A stretch of DNA of 18,876 bases, taken from F23-B02 sp963627445. GTDB lineage: Bacteria > Bacillota > Clostridia > Oscillospirales > Oscillospiraceae. Shown here piece after piece: positions 1-6,840 of the stretch. The position numbers and the translations under genes are program-made. How positions within the stretch are numbered: position 1 is the stretch's first letter; the number at the start of each line of letters is the position of its first letter. The stretch covers positions 1-18,876 of the forward strand of contig CAVGBM010000029.1 in assembly GCA_963627445.1 (NCBI GenBank), written 5' to 3'. Below the pieces are notes generated by a model. That model did not search any database and was not told where the DNA came from. It saw only the letters and a list, made by a program, of their open reading frames with translations.

Positions 1-15
1 AAAGGAGTAATAATC

Positions 16-1209
16 ATGGCTTCTCATGCACTTAGTAATATTACTGTTCTGGATCTTACCAGAGTTATGGCAGGCCCGTACTGCACAATGTTTCTCGCCG
101 ACCTCGGCGCAAATGTCATCAAGATCGAAAATCCCAAGGGCGGCGACGACACCCGCGCATTCCCTCCCTTTAAGAACGGCCAGAGCCTTTACTATGCAAA
201 CATCAACCGCAACAAGAAGGGCGTTACCCTGAACCTCAAGGCTCCCGAAGGCAAGGAGCTGTTCCTCAAGATGGTCAAGGAAGCCGACGTTGTTGTTGAA
301 AACTACCGCCCCGGTGTTATGGAAAAGCTCGGCGTGGGCTATGATGTTCTCAAGGAGGTCAATCCCCGCATAGTTTACGGCGCTATCTCCGGCTTCGGCA
401 GCTACGGTCCTCTCCACCAGCGTCCGGGCTACGATATCATCGCTCAGGCAATGAGCGGTCTGATGAGCCTCACCGGCGTTGAGGGCGGCGGCCCGCTGCG
501 TACCGGCAGCGCTATCGGCGACCTCGTTGCAGGTCAGAACCTGACCATCGGCATCCTTGCAGCACTCAACGCACGCGAGATCACCGGCAAGGGTCAGCGT
601 GTTGATATTGCCCTCGTTGACGGCCTTGTATCCTTCCTCGAGAACAACACCCTGCGTTACCAGGTAAACGGCGTTCAGCCCGAGCGTATGGGCAACCGTT
701 ACCCCTCCGCTGCTCCCTATGACTCCTTCAAGGCCAAGGACGGCGAGTTCGTCATCGGCTGCGGCAACAACAAGCTGTTTTCTCTCCTGTGCACCAAGGT
801 GCTTAACAAGCCGGAGCTTGCCGAAGAGGAAGCTTACAGCATGCCCGCCTCCCGTATCGAGCATCAGTCAGAGCTCAAGAAGATCATTGAGGATTGGTCC
901 AAGGACTACACCATCGAGGAGGCAGTTGACCTCATCCTCGGCGCTGGCGTTCCCGCTGCTCCTATCTATGACATCAAGGCTGTCATGGAAAACGACCACA
1001 TCGCAAACGCACGTCAGATGTTCCTCGACTGCGACCACCCCGTCGCCGGTCACATCAAGCTCAACGGCAACCCCGTCAAGCTCATGGACGACATGCCCGA
1101 GCTCAAGTGGGCAGCTCCCGAGCTCGGTCAGGACAATGCCGATATCTACGGCGGCTTCGGCGTAGACGCAGCCCAGCTTGCTGAGCTCAAGGAAAAGGGC
1201 GTTATCTGA
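16..1209 (+). CDS. Class III (CaiB/BaiF, formyl-CoA transferase family) CoA-transferase
   Basis: A 397-aa protein, full length for family III CoA-transferases, which move CoA between carboxylic acids through an aspartyl-CoA anhydride. The N-terminal segment (about residues 10-45, with VLDLTRVMAGPYCTMFLADLG) is the family CoA-binding signature. GSAIGDLVAG places Asp at residue 169, the same position as the catalytic Asp169 of formyl-CoA transferase (family knowledge). The C-terminal part carries GVPAAPIYDI, also typical. The start is fixed by AAAGGAG at 1-7, eight bases before the ATG. Codons are strikingly biased (nearly all AAG, AAC, CTC, GGC), suggesting high expression. No substrate-defining partner such as a dehydratase or acyl-CoA synthetase is visible, because the upstream context lies outside the window. 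Substrate unknown: oxalate/formate, carnitine, bile acid and aryl-lactate members all look alike at this level. Confidence 0.93.
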   Translation: MASHALSNITVLDLTRVMAGPYCTMFLADLGANVIKIENPKGGDDTRAFPPFKNGQSLYYANINRNKKGVTLNLKAPEGKELFLKMVKEADVVVENYRPGVMEKLGVGYDVLKEVNPRIVYGAISGFGSYGPLHQRPGYDIIAQAMSGLMSLTGVEGGGPLRTGSAIGDLVAGQNLTIGILAALNAREITGKGQRVDIALVDGLVSFLENNTLRYQVNGVQPERMGNRYPSAAPYDSFKAKDGEFVIGCGNNKLFSLLCTKVLNKPELAEEEAYSMPASRIEHQSELKKIIEDWSKDYTIEEAVDLILGAGVPAAPIYDIKAVMENDHIANARQMFLDCDHPVAGHIKLNGNPVKLMDDMPELKWAAPELGQDNADIYGGFGVDAAQLAELKEKGVI

Positions 1210-1281
1210 TCCGGCATCCTAAAATAACCCTTGAGGCAGCGTTTTCTCTCCCCTTTTGCTGTCTCGGTTATAGATAAAATT

Positions 1282-1315
1282 ACTCCCGACCCGTTTAATT
1301 GGGTCGGGAGTTTTT
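1282..1315. terminator. Bidirectional terminator shared by the CoA-transferase gene and panB
   Basis: ACTCCCGACCC (1282-1292) pairs perfectly with GGGTCGGGAGT (1301-1311), an 11-bp stem with an 8-nt loop. It is followed on + by a T run (1311-1315) and on - by AATTTTATC. It lies between two convergent genes, so it can stop both transcripts. Confidence 0.9.
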
Positions 1316-1316
1316 C

Positions 1317-2183
1317 TTATATATCAAGCGTTTTTTCAAGCTCGGCGGTGAAGGCTGCGAACTCCTCCTTATCGCCGGTGAATTTATATTTGTGCTCGGG
1401 TGCGGGGAATACGCCGGATTTGACCTCGGCGATGTAGTCTTTCATGCCCTGAGTTGCGATATCGCCGATGCTGCAATACTTCTTTGCAAACTTGGGGGTA
1501 AAGTTTTTGTACACACCCAGTGCATCGGCAGCCAAAATCACCTGACCGTCGCAGCACGCGCCCGCGCCGATGCCGTATACGGGGATGGGCAGTATCTTGT
1601 GGATGAAGGCAGCGGTCTCCTCGGGAACGCCCTCGAGAAGCAGCACTCTTGCGCCCGCCTTATACACCGCGATCGCGTCGTCGATGACTGCCTTTGCCGC
1701 CTCGGTGGTCTTGCCCTGCACCTTGAAGCCGCCCATGGCAGCGCTGCTCTGCGGGGTGAGACCGATGTGGCCGAACACGACGATACCTGCGTTTGCGATG
1801 GCACGGATCTTATCGGCGACCGCAACGCCGCCCTCGAGCTTGATGGCGTCCACGCCGCCCTCCTTCATGAAGCGCACGGCGTTGTTGACCGCGTCCTCGG
1901 TGCTTGCATGGTATGCGCCGAAGGGCATGTCGCCGATTATATAGGTGTTCGGAGCGCCGCGGCGCACGCCCTGACAGTGGGCAATGGACATGTCCATCGT
2001 GACGGGCACGGTGCCCTCATAGCCGTAGATTATCATACCCATAGAGTCGCCGACCAGTATCATATCCATGCCGGCTTCCTCTGCAAACGATGCCATGCAT
2101 GAGTCGTAAATGACCATCCATGCCGCCTTTTCGCCGGTCTCCTTCATCTTCTGAAGATCAAGTATGGTTTTCTTCTTTGCCAT
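1317..2183 (-). CDS. panB: 3-methyl-2-oxobutanoate hydroxymethyltransferase (ketopantoate hydroxymethyltransferase)
   Basis: A 288-aa cytosolic enzyme making ketopantoate from 2-oxoisovalerate and methylene-tetrahydrofolate, the first committed step toward pantothenate and CoA. Family landmarks are present: MILVGDSMGM with metal ligand D46, YIIGDMPFG with D85, DAIKLEGG with E117, FGHIGLTPQ, and the catalytic LLLEGVPEE with E184. Length is slightly above the E. coli enzyme (264 aa), with a short C-terminal extension. The start is set by AGGAGG (plus-strand 2192-2197) eight bases upstream. It stands alone, with neither panC nor panD beside it, and has its own strong promoter. It faces the CoA-transferase gene; this convergence does not by itself imply a shared pathway. 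Confidence 0.96.
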   Translation of the reverse strand: MAKKKTILDLQKMKETGEKAAWMVIYDSCMASFAEEAGMDMILVGDSMGMIIYGYEGTVPVTMDMSIAHCQGVRRGAPNTYIIGDMPFGAYHASTEDAVNNAVRFMKEGGVDAIKLEGGVAVADKIRAIANAGIVVFGHIGLTPQSSAAMGGFKVQGKTTEAAKAVIDDAIAVYKAGARVLLLEGVPEETAAFIHKILPIPVYGIGAGACCDGQVILAADALGVYKNFTPKFAKKYCSIGDIATQGMKDYIAEVKSGVFPAPEHKYKFTGDKEEFAAFTAELEKTLDI

Positions 2184-2215
2184 TAAAAATGCCTCCTTGG
2201 TTTAGTTTTGATGTG

Positions 2216-2244
2216 ATTATATCAATTTTTGAGGTGTATATCAA
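2216..2244 (-). promoter_or_regulatory. Sigma-A-type promoter of panB
   Basis: On the minus strand, -35 TTGATA (2239-2244) is separated by exactly 17 bp from -10 TATAAT (2216-2221). The start codon lies about 33 bases below the -10, leaving room for the AGGAGG site. Confidence 0.78.
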
Positions 2245-2275
2245 CCGAAAAAATATTTGGTAACTTCCATACTAA

Positions 2276-2313
2276 AATAAGCCCTGCAACGTCGAGTTGC
2301 AGGGCTTATTTTT
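2276..2313. terminator. Strong terminator at the end of the zinc-ribbon/Ltp gene
   Basis: AATAAGCCCTGCAAC (2276-2290) and its exact complement (2296-2310) form a perfect 15-bp stem with a 5-nt loop. T-rich flanks occur on both strands. The stem begins 2 nt past the stop codon of the minus-strand gene, so that gene is the likely client; it also insulates the panB promoter. Confidence 0.9.
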
Positions 2314-3250
2314 AGTCGTCCAAGTGGTCAATAGCGTACTGGGCTTCTTCTTTGGTGAACTTTTCACCATAGCTTGAAATCAGTTGGTCGTAGATAGCAT
2401 TTTTAGACATGCTCATCATGTCCCTGTACGACTTTGCCTTTATCAATGCATTTTTGTTCCAGTCATAATCAAGATTATCAATGGCGTACTGTGCCGCATC
2501 CTTTTCAAAGCCTTCGCCATAGGACGAAACAAGTTGGTCGTAAATTGCCTGCTTGGACATATTCATGACCTCGGCATAGCTTTTTGCTTTAATAAGCGCA
2601 TTTTTATATTCCCTTGAGGGTTCTTTTCCAAGCGAATATGTAATTGTGATCGAGCCACCTTCATTAACCTTTTCGCCTGCTTTTATGCTCTGTTTGATAA
2701 CTCCGCCTTTGTCGGTCTTTTCGGAATAGTCCTGCTTAGCCGTGAGCTTCAAACCGTTATTCTTGCACCACTCCGTTGCCTCGGTCTCAGACATTTTGCT
2801 GAAATCGATAACTTCGACCTGTTTTTCTTCAACTACATCTGTAATTTTTGTTTGATTATCACCGACATCATCAATATCGTCAACAGACGCATCTTCACTG
2901 TTAAGATTGCTTACTAATACAAGGAAAAAGAACAGGCCGAAAACGACCGACAATATGACCTTGCCGCTCTTTTTCATGTCACCATGGTACTTCCACATGA
3001 GGAATATACCAACGGGCGCAAAGAACACGAGCATTACCCACATAAACCATTTTTCCAAATAGAATTTCGGTTTTTCGGTCTTCTGCACATCAATTTTTTC
3101 TTCGACCTTCACCTCGTCGACCTTTTCTTCAGCTTCAGGTTCTTGCTCCGGCTTGCTGACGAGCTTTAACTGCCGCCCACATTTAGGACAAACAATTGCG
3201 TCTATATCTATTCTTTCGCCGCAGTACTTACAAAACTTCTTATCTTCCAT
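2312..3250 (-). CDS. Zinc-ribbon membrane protein with PASTA domain and two Ltp-type repeats
   Basis: A 312-aa mosaic. Residues 7-24 form a zinc ribbon (CKYC ... CPKC). A charged Lys/Glu linker follows (31-66), then two hydrophobic segments (about 67-86 and 97-115) joined by a basic loop, then an acidic stretch (118-145). Residues 146-208 resemble a PASTA domain (GGVIKQSIKAGEKV, SITITYSLG). The C-terminus holds two copies of a 50-residue repeat (from about 217 and 267), each with NALIKAKSY, MSK-AIYDQL-SSYGE and AQYAID-LD. This resembles the Lipoprotein_Ltp domain of phage TP-J34 Ltp, a superinfection-exclusion lipoprotein (family knowledge), but no lipobox is visible here. A GGGGGAT motif lies about 10 bases before the ATG. 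It follows the TM2 gene by 18 bp, so one operon is likely. DNA is visibly A/T-richer than its neighbours. Function unknown; the domain calls are moderately sure. Confidence 0.85.
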   Translation of the reverse strand: MEDKKFCKYCGERIDIDAIVCPKCGRQLKLVSKPEQEPEAEEKVDEVKVEEKIDVQKTEKPKFYLEKWFMWVMLVFFAPVGIFLMWKYHGDMKKSGKVILSVVFGLFFFLVLVSNLNSEDASVDDIDDVGDNQTKITDVVEEKQVEVIDFSKMSETEATEWCKNNGLKLTAKQDYSEKTDKGGVIKQSIKAGEKVNEGGSITITYSLGKEPSREYKNALIKAKSYAEVMNMSKQAIYDQLVSSYGEGFEKDAAQYAIDNLDYDWNKNALIKAKSYRDMMSMSKNAIYDQLISSYGEKFTKEEAQYAIDHLDD

Positions 3251-3268
3251 TTGCTCATATCCCCCATC

Positions 3269-3646
3269 TTAAACATAGTACGGATTTGGTTTTGATAATA
3301 TTGCGATCAAATCCATTATCCAGCCAATGCAGAGCAATCCTGCCGTAAAAATATAAACGATGCCCATGCCGACTTTCCCCTCGTAAAACTTATGTGCACC
3401 CAAAAAGCCCAAAAACAGGCACAGGAAAAAGGCGACCCACTTATCGCAGCGCTTTACGCCTGCCGCAATCGCATTGACCGTATTTGTGTTTGTATTCATG
3501 TTGGTGTTATTGATAACGATCTGTGGACTGCTTTCATTTTGATCTGTTTTTAGCTTTTCCAGTTGTCTGCCGCAGCTTGGGCAAAGCACGGCATCGCTGT
3601 GAACTTTGCTGCCGCAAAACTCGCAATACTTACTATCCTCCGGCAT
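3269..3646 (-). CDS. Zinc-ribbon TM2-domain membrane protein
   Basis: A 125-aa protein. The N-terminal zinc ribbon uses C8, C11, C22 and C25 (CEFC ... CPSCGRQLE) and closely resembles that of the downstream gene. An Asn/Thr-rich low-complexity linker (about residues 40-62, NNTNMNTNTNTV) leads to a TM2 domain at about 65-120: two helices (WVAFFLCLFLGFLGAHKFY and GIVYIFTAGLLCIGWIMDL) around the short turn YEGKVG, typical of TM2 proteins. The ATG is preceded by an excellent AGGAGGAG. It is first in a two-gene unit driven by the promoter at 3712-3741. TM2-domain proteins have no general biochemical assignment; this one presumably partners the larger zinc-ribbon protein. Confidence 0.87.
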   Translation of the reverse strand: MPEDSKYCEFCGSKVHSDAVLCPSCGRQLEKLKTDQNESSPQIVINNTNMNTNTNTVNAIAAGVKRCDKWVAFFLCLFLGFLGAHKFYEGKVGMGIVYIFTAGLLCIGWIMDLIAILSKPNPYYV

Positions 3647-3711
3647 TATTCTCCTCCTTTTCTCATTTTCTATAGTTTGAACCGGGGTCCAGCCTTTCGG
3701 CTACTTTCATC

Positions 3712-3741
3712 AGTATAACATACTTACTCGAATAGTGTAAG
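3712..3741 (-). promoter_or_regulatory. Promoter of the zinc-ribbon operon
   Basis: On the minus strand, -35-like CTTACA (3736-3741, 4 of 6 consensus) lies 18 bp before -10 TATACT (3712-3717, 5 of 6). Transcription would begin near 3705, giving a leader of about 58 nt that includes a small GAAA-capped hairpin (3691-3702). Confidence 0.6.
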
Positions 3742-3744
3742 TAT
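3720..3744. promoter_or_regulatory. Candidate operator: inverted repeat between the XRE gene and the zinc-ribbon operon
   Basis: ATACTTAC (3720-3727) and GTAAGTAT (3737-3744) are perfect 8-bp arms around a 9-nt spacer. The dyad covers the -35 element of the zinc-ribbon operon and lies in the divergent intergenic region next to an XRE gene. The natural inference is autoregulation and operon repression by that XRE protein. A hairpin role is possible but less likely at this position. Confidence 0.55.
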
Positions 3745-3802
3745 TTTTTTAGAAAAAATGAGAAAATATTAAGTGATAATGCTATTTGAGTGTTGGTGCA
3801 AT

Positions 3803-4039
3803 ATGTTTGACAGGAACAACGAGAATTACATATATGAGCTGGTCAGCAAAAACATGAAGCGGATACGAAAAGAAAAGGGCTTGACGCAAGAGCAGCTCGC
3901 CGAAAAGATGTCCTACTCCACGCAGTTTATATCAAACATCGAGAGTAAAAATCATCAGACCTTTTCACTCGGAACTCTGTGGCGGTTTGCTTTGGTCTTG
4001 GACATTGATATAAAAGAGCTTTTTACAGAAGAAGAATAA
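3803..4039 (+). CDS. Small XRE-family helix-turn-helix regulator
   Basis: A 78-aa protein that is essentially one Cro/CI-type DNA-binding domain: RIRKEKGLTQEQLAEKM forms the first helices, and SYSTQFISNIE the recognition helix and following turn. The end, ALVLDIDIKELF, is the usual helix 5. The frame stays open back to GTG 3773 and ATG 3779, adding up to 10 residues (LFECWCN), but those look unlike the family; I prefer ATG 3803. No start has a good ribosome site (only GGTG at 3795-3798). It is divergent from the zinc-ribbon operon across a perfect inverted repeat, so it probably represses that operon and itself. Confidence 0.82.
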   Translation: MFDRNNENYIYELVSKNMKRIRKEKGLTQEQLAEKMSYSTQFISNIESKNHQTFSLGTLWRFALVLDIDIKELFTEEE

Positions 4040-4040
4040 C

Positions 4041-4077
4041 AAAAACCCCGGGCAAGGCAAAAGCTTTGCTCGGGGTT
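4041..4077 (-). terminator. Terminator downstream of uppP
   Basis: AACCCCGGGCAA (4044-4055) pairs with TTGCTCGGGGTT (4066-4077), a 12-bp stem with one mismatch. On the minus strand it runs into TTTTT (4045-4041), 11 bases past the uppP stop. It also follows the XRE stop on +, but no T run is present in that direction. Confidence 0.85.
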
Positions 4078-4087
4078 CCGCTATTAT

Positions 4088-4909
4088 TCACATAAAGTAC
4101 AAAAGTAGTATTACGCCGAGGATGATGCGGTACCAGCCGATGATCTTGAAGTCACGCTTTTTGATGTAGCTCATCAGGAACTTGATGACGAGCACCGAGA
4201 CTAAAAACGCAACGACGCAGCCGATGGCGAGCGTCATGAGCTCCACCGATGTGAAACTGAGGCCAAACTTGAGTATCTTTATAAACGACAGACCGATCAT
4301 GACCGGCACGGCGAGGAAGAAGGTAAACTCCGCCGCCGCAACTCGGGATACGCCGATGGTCAATGCGCCGATTATCGTCGAGCCCGAGCGTGATGTGCCC
4401 GGGATTATGGACAGCACCTGAAACAGGCCGATGATAAATGCGGTCTTGTACGAGATATCCTCAAGTGCAAGCACCTTGGGCGTGCGGTTTTTGTTCCAAT
4501 TTTCGATGACGATAAACGCAACGCCGTAGATGACCAGTGCAAGCGATATTACCGTGGGCGTATGAAGATGCGCTTCGACGTAATCGTCAAACAAGAGCGT
4601 CACAATAGCGCCCGGGATGCAGGCCACGACGACCTTGAACCACATTGAGAATACATCCTTGCGGATGACGGGCTTTGTCTTATCCTTGGTCTGGAACGGC
4701 CACATTTTGTCCCAAAACAGCATCACGACGGCCAAGATCGCGCCAAGCTGAATGACGACGAAGAACATATCCTTGAAGCTGTCACTGACATTCATGTGGA
4801 TAAACTCGTCGACCAGCAGCATATGACCGGTGCTGGATATGGGCAGCCACTCGGTTATGCCCTCGACAATGCCGAGGACTATTACTTTCAGTATTTCAAT
4901 AAGCTCCAT
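4088..4909 (-). CDS. uppP: Undecaprenyl-diphosphatase (UppP/BacA family)
   Basis: A 273-aa polytopic membrane enzyme removing a phosphate from undecaprenyl diphosphate, recycling the lipid carrier for peptidoglycan and other wall polymers; it also confers bacitracin tolerance (family knowledge). Both family signatures are intact: GIVEGITEWLPISSTGHM (residues 13-30) with its Glu pair, and PGTSRSGSTI (170-179) with the phosphate-binding Arg174. About eight hydrophobic segments and normal length. GAGGAGT lies four bases before the ATG. It follows asnA by 30 bp on the same strand with no terminator between, so they are probably cotranscribed, though the functions are unrelated. Confidence 0.96.
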   Translation of the reverse strand: MELIEILKVIVLGIVEGITEWLPISSTGHMLLVDEFIHMNVSDSFKDMFFVVIQLGAILAVVMLFWDKMWPFQTKDKTKPVIRKDVFSMWFKVVVACIPGAIVTLLFDDYVEAHLHTPTVISLALVIYGVAFIVIENWNKNRTPKVLALEDISYKTAFIIGLFQVLSIIPGTSRSGSTIIGALTIGVSRVAAAEFTFFLAVPVMIGLSFIKILKFGLSFTSVELMTLAIGCVVAFLVSVLVIKFLMSYIKKRDFKIIGWYRIILGVILLLYFM

Positions 4910-4939
4910 ACAAACTCCTCAATAAAACTTATTCAGTCA

Positions 4940-5953
4940 TTACAGGAGCATGACTCCTTTTTCGGCGCAGAGCTTGATGGTGTCGTTATCCCAAATGGAT
5001 GCCTGCACCTCGCCGATGTGCGCCTTGCCGAGGAGCAGCAGCGAAAGTCTCGACTGGCCGATGCCGCCGCCGATGGTGAGCGGGAGCTCGCCGTTTAAGA
5101 GCATCTTATGGTACGGAAGCTCACGGCGGTCATCGCAGCCGGCGATGGTGAGCTGCTTATCAAGGGTCTGGGGGTCAACTCTTATGCCCATGGAGCTGAG
5201 CTCGACTGCGCAGTTTAGCCAATCGCACCAGAACATGATATCGCCGTTTAAGCTCCAATCGTCATAGTCGGGAGCTCTGCCGTCGTGCGGTTTGCCGGAG
5301 CGCAGTGCGCCGCCGATGCCGATGATGAAGGCGGTCTTGTGCTCCTTGAGGTAGGCATTCTCACGCTGCTTTGAGGTATAGTCGGGGTACATGTCCTCAA
5401 GCTCCTGAGCCGTGACGAACGACACCTTGCGCTCGAACTTGCCGAGGCGCTGGAGCTGGGGGTATATCGCCTGTATGGTGTCCTGCGTGTCGCAGACGGC
5501 CTTGACTATGTCCATGACGGTGAGCTTGAGGTAGTCAAGATTGCGGTTTTCGGGCAGGATGACCTTTTCCCAGTCCCACTGGTCGACATAGATAGAGTGC
5601 AGGTTGTCAAGCTCGTCCTCATCGCGGCGGATAGCGTCCATATCGGTGTACAGACCCTTGCCCGGGAAGAAGCAGTAGCGCTTGAGCGCAAGGCGCTTCC
5701 ACTTCGCAAGCGACTGCACGACCTGCGCCGTTGCGTCCGAGCGCAGGATATCAAAGGTGACAGGGCGCTCGTAGCCGTTGAGGTTATCGTTAAGGCCGGA
5801 GTCGGCCTCGACAAACAGGGGTGCGGAAACTCGATAGAGGTTCAGCAGTGCGCCGAGCCTGTCCTCAAACAGGCGCTTTAAAAGGCTGATGGCCTTCTGA
5901 GTGTCATAAACGCTGAGGATGCTTTCGTAGCCCTCGGGAATGTAAGTTTTCAT
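4940..5953 (-). CDS. asnA: Aspartate--ammonia ligase (asparagine synthetase A)
   Basis: A 337-aa cytosolic class II-tRNA-synthetase-like enzyme making asparagine from aspartate, ammonia and ATP. Recognisable blocks in order: ADSGLNDNLNGYERPVTFDI (about 50-69), QVVQSLAKWKR, YTDMDAIRRDEDELDNLHSI (102-121), the DQWDWEKV motif, FIIGIGGALRSGKPHDGRAPD, and LTIGGGIGQSRLSLLLLGK near the end. The start is MKTYIPEGYESI: an in-frame ATG 33 bases upstream (5986) lies inside a terminator hairpin and adds residues absent from the family, while ATG 5953 has AAGGATAAGG just before it. Asparagine T-box control is common for clostridial asn genes, but the gap to the previous gene is too short for one. Confidence 0.96.
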   Translation of the reverse strand: MKTYIPEGYESILSVYDTQKAISLLKRLFEDRLGALLNLYRVSAPLFVEADSGLNDNLNGYERPVTFDILRSDATAQVVQSLAKWKRLALKRYCFFPGKGLYTDMDAIRRDEDELDNLHSIYVDQWDWEKVILPENRNLDYLKLTVMDIVKAVCDTQDTIQAIYPQLQRLGKFERKVSFVTAQELEDMYPDYTSKQRENAYLKEHKTAFIIGIGGALRSGKPHDGRAPDYDDWSLNGDIMFWCDWLNCAVELSSMGIRVDPQTLDKQLTIAGCDDRRELPYHKMLLNGELPLTIGGGIGQSRLSLLLLGKAHIGEVQASIWDNDTIKLCAEKGVMLL

Positions 5954-5973
5954 TTTCCTTATCCTTTCTAAAT

Positions 5974-6001
5974 GCAAAATGCCCATCGGATGATGGGCAT
6001 T
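5974..6001 (-). terminator. Terminator between the DUF4364 gene and asnA
   Basis: AATGCCCATC (5978-5987) and GATGGGCATT (5992-6001) form a perfect 10-bp stem with a 4-nt loop. On the minus strand it is followed by TTTTGCATTT. It ends the DUF4364 transcript just before asnA; read-through or a promoter inside this gap must drive asnA. Confidence 0.75.
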
Positions 6002-6017
6002 AAGATAGACCCTTTGA

Positions 6018-6533
6018 TTATTTATCGAGCAGCTCTATGAGCTTGCAGTAGATATCCTCTGCGTTGCTCTTGAAGTTTTTCTCGATGCGCTGAGCCTGCT
6101 CCTCGCCGGAGCTGAGTAGCTTCAGTCGCATGACCTCGCCCTTGCCGTCATTCATGGCGAGCGTGACCATGCAATTGCCGTCCTTTATCTTGTGCTCGGC
6201 CGTGAGCATGGATAGCCTGCGAAGCCGCTCGGCCTCGGGCGCAATGAGCTTTTCTGCCTTTTTGCGCACGGAAAACGGCAGACTGCTCTCGACGGTCTCC
6301 CCTGCCTGCGCGCCCTTTTCGGTTATGCGGTAGCCCTCGGGCGATTCGGTGACAAGGCCGGTGTCGACAAGCTCAGATAAGCAGTCGGAAAAATCAAAAT
6401 ATCCCACGCCGCCGTCACACTGGGTAAAGTCAGACAGCATATCACGTTCGACCGTGCCGGGCAGACGGCGCAGTATGAACAGTATCAGTATTTTAATGTC
6501 GAGCTTTTCGTGGATAAATCCAAGTCTGTCCAT
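6018..6533 (-). CDS. DUF4364 family protein (predicted winged-helix)
   Basis: A 171-aa soluble protein. The N-terminus (FIHEKLDIKILILFILRRLP, then CDGGVGYFDFSDCLSELVDTG) is the DUF4364 hallmark, a winged-helix-like fold predicted to bind DNA. The following LVTESPEGYRITEKG reads like the wing. The C-terminal half (about 85-165) is a mixed alpha/beta domain ending in IYCKLIELLDK. A GGAGAG motif lies about 7 bases before the ATG, and a strong promoter sits directly upstream. It is a stand-alone gene ending in its own terminator. The family is widespread in Clostridia with no established role that I know of. Confidence 0.86.
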   Translation of the reverse strand: MDRLGFIHEKLDIKILILFILRRLPGTVERDMLSDFTQCDGGVGYFDFSDCLSELVDTGLVTESPEGYRITEKGAQAGETVESSLPFSVRKKAEKLIAPEAERLRRLSMLTAEHKIKDGNCMVTLAMNDGKGEVMRLKLLSSGEEQAQRIEKNFKSNAEDIYCKLIELLDK

Positions 6534-6556
6534 GATATCACTCTCCTCTTTTTGAG

Positions 6557-6585
6557 ATTATACAGCAAAAATGTAAACCTGTAAA
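6557..6585 (-). promoter_or_regulatory. Sigma-A-type promoter of the DUF4364 gene
   Basis: On the minus strand, -35 TTTACA (6580-6585, 5 of 6) lies 17 bp before -10 TATAAT (6557-6562, perfect). The -35 sits only 2 bases past the stop codon of the preceding small membrane-protein gene. Confidence 0.8.
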
Positions 6586-6587
6586 TG

Positions 6588-6779
6588 TTATTTCTTATTC
6601 GCACGCTTGATGGCGATAAGCGAGCCGATGATGATTATGACGACCGACAGATGCATCATTATGCTCTTTGTCGAAAGCGGATCGACGCTGCTCGGCAGTA
6701 TGCCGAAGTCGGCAAGCAGCATAGCAGCAAGCAAAATGGCCTCCGCCGCAATTATAAGTAAAGCAAATCTCTTTCCCAT
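6588..6779 (-). CDS. Small two-helix membrane protein, unknown function
   Basis: A 63-aa protein: MGKR, a hydrophobic helix (about 5-26, ALLIIAAEAILLAAMLLADF), a polar connector (GILPSSVDPLSTK), a second helix (about 43-58, HLSVVIIIIGSLIAI) and a basic tail KRANKK. The reading frame stays open upstream to 6842, but ATG 6779 is the clear start because GGAGGTG (plus-strand 6785-6791) precedes it by five bases and the longer version would overlap its own promoter. I recognise no family. The positive-inside pattern suggests both termini face the cytoplasm. Confidence 0.75.
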   Translation of the reverse strand: MGKRFALLIIAAEAILLAAMLLADFGILPSSVDPLSTKSIMMHLSVVIIIIGSLIAIKRANKK

Positions 6780-6801
6780 AAACACACCTCCGTACACTAT
6801 C

Positions 6802-6830
6802 ATAATAATACAGCTTTTCGTTTTTGTAAA
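6802..6830 (-). promoter_or_regulatory. Sigma-A-type promoter of the small membrane-protein gene
   Basis: On the minus strand, -35 TTTACA (6825-6830) lies 17 bp before -10 TATTAT (6802-6807). The ribosome site and ATG 6779 follow at normal distance. Confidence 0.75.
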
Positions 6831-6840
6831 TGAATACTTC

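Noticed and set aside
1299..2102. 267-codon open frame on + opposite panB
   Set aside because: It starts inside the shared terminator hairpin and mirrors panB codons; PanB motifs on the other strand are complete.
2315..2602. Repeat-like DNA as a possible CRISPR or satellite
   Set aside because: It is two diverged 150-bp units in frame inside one gene, encoding tandem Ltp-type protein repeats.
3773..3802. Upstream GTG/ATG starts for the XRE regulator
   Set aside because: The extra residues include two Cys and do not resemble XRE N-termini. No better ribosome site supports them, though this is not decisive.
5954..5986. Longer asnA start adding 11 residues
   Set aside because: The upstream ATG lies in the terminator stem and lacks a ribosome site; the MKTYIPEG start fits the family and has AAGGATAAGG upstream.
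5954..6017. Asparagine T-box riboswitch before asnA
   Set aside because: The gap is too short for a T-box, and its one hairpin is a simple 10-bp stem with a 4-nt loop and T tail, without a specifier loop or the T-box antiterminator sequence.
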